From assembly GCA_028694115.1 (NCBI GenBank), contig JAQUUB010000039.1:1-38390 (forward strand): a DNA stretch of 38,390 bases. The letters run 5' to 3'. This document shows positions 35,075-38,390 of the stretch, in pieces. A program made the position numbers and the translations under genes. Position 1 is the first letter of the stretch, and every line of letters begins with the position of its first letter. The stretch comes from Lachnospiraceae bacterium. Its GTDB lineage: Bacteria; Bacillota_A; Clostridia; Lachnospirales; Lachnospiraceae. Under the pieces are notes generated by a model. That model did not search any database. It saw only the letters and a list, made by a program, of their open reading frames with translations, and was not told the origin of the DNA.

Positions 35075-35336
35075 AGTATGGAATGGGTGATAAATTGTTT
35101 AAGGAAAATGGGACATTTAAATCTATATGGATGATTATAATCTTCAGAACTAAAATGAGTAAAGATCTTCCTTCTGGTACTAAGTAGTGGTACCATCACA
35201 AATTTTATTTGCTTTTTCGAGGAATCAATTTTATACTTATTCCAATGGAACTGCAAACCACTGTCACATTATTTTTAGATTAGAAATGATTGGATTGCAA
35301 GCCATTGGATACTATGAGAATGACGCGAAAATGCAA

Positions 35337-35354
35337 TGGTACTGGATTGGTACT
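35337..35354. repeat. TGGTACT direct-repeat pair, period 11
   Basis: TGGTACT at 35337-35343 and 35348-35354 with GGAT between. Same spacing as the TGATACC pairs; followed by AAAAAA. Confidence 0.5.
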
Positions 35355-35529
35355 AAAAAAGGTTTAAACGAAATGGAATGGTTAAAATAACTGAAATATA
35401 CTATACAAATATGTATAGTTTAAAGAATGAGATATACGAAAAAGTACAAAGAACTTTGCGAGTTTGAATAACGGATAGAAACGAAGAAACCCAGTAAAAT
35501 CAAGGGATTTGAGACTTTGTAGATGACTC

Positions 35530-35547
35530 TGGTTCTATTCTGGTTCT
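35530..35547. repeat. TGGTTCT direct-repeat pair, period 11
   Basis: TGGTTCT at 35530-35536 and 35541-35547 with ATTC between, followed by AAAAA. Same layout as at 194, 24779 and 35337. Confidence 0.5.
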
Positions 35548-35570
35548 AAAAATTAAATATATGAATCACA

Positions 35571-35603
35571 AAGGCTCTTGGAATTGTTTCCAGGAGCCTT
35601 TTT
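35571..35603 (+). terminator. Rho-independent terminator
   Basis: AAGGCTCTTGGAA (35571-35583) pairs with TTTCCAGGAGCCTT (35587-35600), followed by TTT. One G-T pair in the stem. Confidence 0.78.
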
Positions 35604-35989
35604 AGCAATCTTTTGGTATTCCTTTATTGAGAGGGCGTGAATTGCGGATGTATCAAGGAAGAGCATATATAAATATATCGCTATAGCAGAATTGTGATTA
35701 TAAGTTACAAAATTATAGCCATTTCTTATAATTAGAATTTGAGAAAGATTAGTAGGTTGTGTTAGTTGGTAAAATTGTCAGAGATGTTGCAAAAATAATG
35801 ATTAGAATGGACTCATAAATTAAGAAACTTTTTCAGACGGTTTTTATAAATCTGATATACTAAATATTGTATTATATTTACATTTAAAAATAATACAAAA
35901 TATGTTAGAGTATTATATACCAAAAAAAACCAGAAAGGCATCGCTGCCTTTTCAATAAACATAAAACTAATAATAAGAGGGTGGAAATC
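35604..35989 (+). promoter_or_regulatory. Leader with inverted repeat and attenuator-like hairpin
   Basis: This AT-rich gap holds TTGTATTAT/ATAATACAA (35867-35875, 35890-35898) and an AAAGGCA-TCGC-TGCCTTT hairpin (35934-35951) with a short T-run, about 40 bases before the secreted protein. A TATACT -10-like box lies near 35856. The hairpin could attenuate that gene. Confidence 0.4.
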
Positions 35990-36015
35990 ATGTATAGTAA
36001 AAAATCAAAGTTTGG

Positions 36016-38085
36016 TTGCTGATATTGAGCTTATTAATATCCATCATTATGCCAATGAACAATCAAACAGTATACGCATCAGAAATAAACACAGGTATCA
36101 CATCAGGTATTGTATTGAATGACGTACAACCTGGCGAAACAAAATCTATTACGTATGATTTTGAAATCAATGACATGTCACAATTATACAATCTTTTTAA
36201 GGGTATGGATGAGTATAAAACACCCAAAACAATATGGGGAGAAAAAAACATTGCATTTTACATCGATTTAAAAAATAGCAAAGTATCAAGTTTTGACCCT
36301 CAACATGTCTATCCTATCAAAGGTGCAAATATTACATTTCCTGATTATGCAAGCGATGACATATCATTGTCAGCAAATGGACTTACTGTTTGTTATAAAA
36401 TCAAAAATGCAGAAGAAATGATACCTGTCACACTGCCATGTAAAGTCAAATTGACGTGTAATATGACCATACCCGAACAAATGGAATATTATTCAAACCT
36501 TGTAAATTCAATTAACATCACAACTTATCATTATACAAAACCACGTACTTATTTAATTGGTGACGAGAGTGATTATGATAAGTCAAATGTTCCTGATTTA
36601 ATAATGAATGAAAATGTTGAACGTATGTCCAGCGTATATGAACTCGATGAACTCGGCAATGAAACATTTGTACGTACCAAAACACGTGATGAAATGAATG
36701 CTGAATTCCCTGAACTTTTTTGTAGATATCACAACGGTGAATGGTATAAACAATCTACCCGTAACAACAGAAATATGGGGTCATATTATGCAGCAGCAAC
36801 CAATCCAATGGACTACTCAGAAAAATTTGATATGAGTAAATATTGTCTAAGCCCATTAAATGGTAAAGACTATGATTCATATTTTATATCAACTGGTTAC
36901 GACATTATTACAGACAAATACTTTGCTCTGAGCTATATTCGAATGGGTGCTGATAAATTAGTAAAATCTGAATACTGCAACCTATTTGATAGTCAAGAGT
37001 ATCCGATGTTTGCAACTGCTGAAAATTGTTACTATCCAAAAGATGTCACAGAATTTACGTATGTTGACAACTATGATTATGATAGCAATGGAAATATCAT
37101 CGATTATCCAGCAGGTAACACAGATGCACCTGAACATTTTAAATATAATGGAAATTGCGGTTTTTACAATTATGGTATGTACACGCATATGAGTGATGAG
37201 ACATTATCATATTATAGTGCAATTCCTAACGGAACAAAGTTCTCTTATGTAGCGCCAAAATTTGTTACGGATGTTATTACATCTATTCCTGTTACATTGA
37301 ACTATTATAATGGTATACCTGGTGGTAATAACGATGATGATATTGTATCAGACAACACAGTAAGCCATGACGCAGCGATTGATACCAGAACTGATGTAAT
37401 TAAAAACAGAAGTACCGTATCAGTAAATGTCGTGCAAACACCGTCTGACACTCTTAAACTTACTGAGAACTATAAAAAAGGCAAACTCTTATCACGTGTT
37501 GTAACTGCTAAAAGTGCAGATGCTTCTGAAAATACAATCACTGTAAATGCTGGAACCACATATAAGATAATAGGCAAGAAACGGTCATTCAAAATTACCA
37601 GCGACTCAATTGGACCAGTTGATAAGTTGTCCAAATATAAGTCATCTAAATGTGGTTCTGTTAACAGCGCAGGTAGCGTATCAGCAAAGATAAGAAAAAA
37701 TGTTCCGAATTATTATTTTGTCGTAGAGTACGACACCTTAGAAGGTGAACACCGTGCCGTTCAGTTTAACGTTGAAAACATTAAACTGGAAAAACCAAGC
37801 ACTTATTCATCGTCTATAATGTCGGTAAATCCTGCTCCGATAATCATTGATATTAAACAAATTATGTCAAATGATAAGTCAGCTTTTGCATCTGGTATTT
37901 GGTCCGTAAATGTCGGAAAAGGTAAAAAACAAATTGCAAACTACAGAATCAGCAATGATAATACGTTTGTAACAATTACACCGATTTTTAATAAAAAGGG
38001 TACTGTTAGTATTTCTCTTAAGATAAACGGTAAGACCTACAAAACATCTGTTGTAATCAAAAATAAAGCAGTCAAAAGTAAATAA
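36016..38085 (+). CDS. Secreted uncharacterised protein, signal peptide frameshifted
   Basis: This protein of about 690 residues has a typical export signal: a hydrophobic stretch 'LILSLLISIIMP' ending near 'VYASE'. The positively charged start is in another frame: ATG 35990 with GAGGGTGG upstream encodes MYSKKSKFG and then reaches a stop, and one missing base near 36014-36018 would join them. As it stands, only a TTG at 36016 opens the main frame, with no good ribosome binding site. The mature part is rich in tyrosine and serine and has no recognised catalytic domain; an aspartate stretch (GGNNDDDIVSDN) separates two halves, and the last third is beta-rich. There is no LPXTG or membrane anchor. 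Function is unknown. The frame is otherwise intact for 2 kb, so the loss is recent or an assembly error. Confidence 0.55.
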   Translation: MLILSLLISIIMPMNNQTVYASEINTGITSGIVLNDVQPGETKSITYDFEINDMSQLYNLFKGMDEYKTPKTIWGEKNIAFYIDLKNSKVSSFDPQHVYPIKGANITFPDYASDDISLSANGLTVCYKIKNAEEMIPVTLPCKVKLTCNMTIPEQMEYYSNLVNSINITTYHYTKPRTYLIGDESDYDKSNVPDLIMNENVERMSSVYELDELGNETFVRTKTRDEMNAEFPELFCRYHNGEWYKQSTRNNRNMGSYYAAATNPMDYSEKFDMSKYCLSPLNGKDYDSYFISTGYDIITDKYFALSYIRMGADKLVKSEYCNLFDSQEYPMFATAENCYYPKDVTEFTYVDNYDYDSNGNIIDYPAGNTDAPEHFKYNGNCGFYNYGMYTHMSDETLSYYSAIPNGTKFSYVAPKFVTDVITSIPVTLNYYNGIPGGNNDDDIVSDNTVSHDAAIDTRTDVIKNRSTVSVNVVQTPSDTLKLTENYKKGKLLSRVVTAKSADASENTITVNAGTTYKIIGKKRSFKITSDSIGPVDKLSKYKSSKCGSVNSAGSVSAKIRKNVPNYYFVVEYDTLEGEHRAVQFNVENIKLEKPSTYSSSIMSVNPAPIIIDIKQIMSNDKSAFASGIWSVNVGKGKKQIANYRISNDNTFVTITPIFNKKGTVSISLKINGKTYKTSVVIKNKAVKSK

Positions 38086-38095
38086 GATACAGTAT

Positions 38096-38127
38096 AAAAG
38101 CACTCGGCTGAAAGCAGGGTGCTTTTT
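38096..38127 (+). terminator. Rho-independent terminator after the secreted protein
   Basis: AAAAGCAC (38096-38103) pairs with GTGCTTTT (38119-38126), followed by a T; loop of 15 nt. Confidence 0.75.
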
Positions 38128-38133
38128 GTAAGG

Positions 38134-38390
38134 GTGCACAGCATGGGCGCAATCTTAAGTTAAAGTCCCTAGTGCGCCATGGTAGTGGGAAAGACACAGC
38201 TAAAATAACCAAGGGTGTTGTGGGTGACTGCGAATCTGAAGGAAGGTAGAAGAAAATCAAGACTAAATACAGAATGCTTAAAGACATGCATGTTACCTAT
38301 AAATACTCAAAATTTCAAGTTGGCTTCTATTTTGAAGATGGGAAACTTTATAGTAACCAGTATAATGAGACATATATTAAGCAATAGCAA
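38134..38390 (+). ncRNA. Putative 5' part of a group II intron
   Basis: Just after the terminator T-run a GUGCA-type start (38134) leads into GGGCGC/GCGCC pairing (about 38144-38174), 'GTCCCTAG', and the segment GTTGTGGGTGACTGCGAATC then CTGAAGGAAG (about 38216-38245), which resembles domain I of bacterial group II introns. The window ends before any reverse transcriptase. Recognition is by pattern memory only. Some bacterial introns, class C in particular, insert right after terminators, which fits the position. Confidence 0.42.

Larger units (their letters stand above)
35075..35570. other. Non-coding stretch with two repeat pairs
   Basis: Nothing here looks like an intact gene; a 67-codon frame from a GTG at 35187 lacks a ribosome binding site. 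It holds TGGTACT-GGAT-TGGTACT (35337-35354), an ACTATACA/TGTATAGT stem (about 35400-35420) and TGGTTCT-ATTC-TGGTTCT (35530-35547). It ends at a terminator. Confidence 0.5.

Noticed and set aside
35187..35390. 67-codon frame starting with GTG
   Set aside because: No ribosome binding site, contains the TGGTACT repeat pair, no recognised family.

Overview
The window is AT-rich DNA with strong AGGAGG-type ribosome binding sites, TnpV-, MobC- and StbA/ParM-like genes and a XRE regulator type common in gut Clostridia. I infer a member of the Lachnospiraceae or a close relative. This rests on protein resemblance and style, not on a marker gene. No rRNA, tRNA or CRISPR array is visible. Almost everything here is accessory DNA.

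Region 1 (about 190-9890) is the core of an integrative, mobilizable element. An Abi_2/HEPN abortive-infection gene and its XRE regulator run leftward. They diverge from a rightward promoter that carries operator-like TTCGCC-N4-GGCGAA palindromes. That promoter leads, through a structured leader, to an excisionase-like gene, a complete tyrosine integrase, a ribbon-helix-helix protein, a RepA-like ATPase, TnpV, a ParM-like actin with a partner, and then MobC and a MOBP-type relaxase. No type IV secretion genes are present, so the element would need a helper to transfer.

Region 2 (about 9930-24750) is a defence cargo island on the + strand. It holds a winged-helix protein with its own palindrome, a UvrD helicase fused to a PD-(D/E)XK/Fe-S nuclease, a type III Mod methyltransferase, a type III Res subunit, a RhuM-like protein paired with a Doc/Fic toxin, a DUF262/DUF1524 (GmrSD-like) nuclease, a small HNH-like protein, a decayed second doc copy, and a 1075-residue protein with an AlbA_2-like N-terminus. 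Similar TGATACC direct-repeat pairs (7-mers 11 bp apart) sit at 194-211 and 24779-24796 and may mark the ends of this element.

Region 3 (about 24800-32340) is a second defence segment without its own integrase. It starts with terminators, hairpins and gene debris, then a broken chimera of a SEFIR domain and a GHKL ATPase. An intact three-gene run follows: a TOTE-type primase/helicase with a C-terminal PLD nuclease motif, a DUF4268 PD-(D/E)XK-like protein and a SIR2-family protein. I consider this trio the best candidate for a little-described system.

Region 4 (about 32650-38390) has a XRE-like regulator and four small uncharacterised genes in one operon, about 900 bp of non-coding DNA with further repeat pairs and hairpins, a secreted repeat-poor surface-type protein whose signal peptide appears frameshifted, its terminator, and what looks like the 5' part of a group II intron placed just after that terminator. 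Starts were chosen by ribosome binding site, so several differ from the longest possible reading frame.
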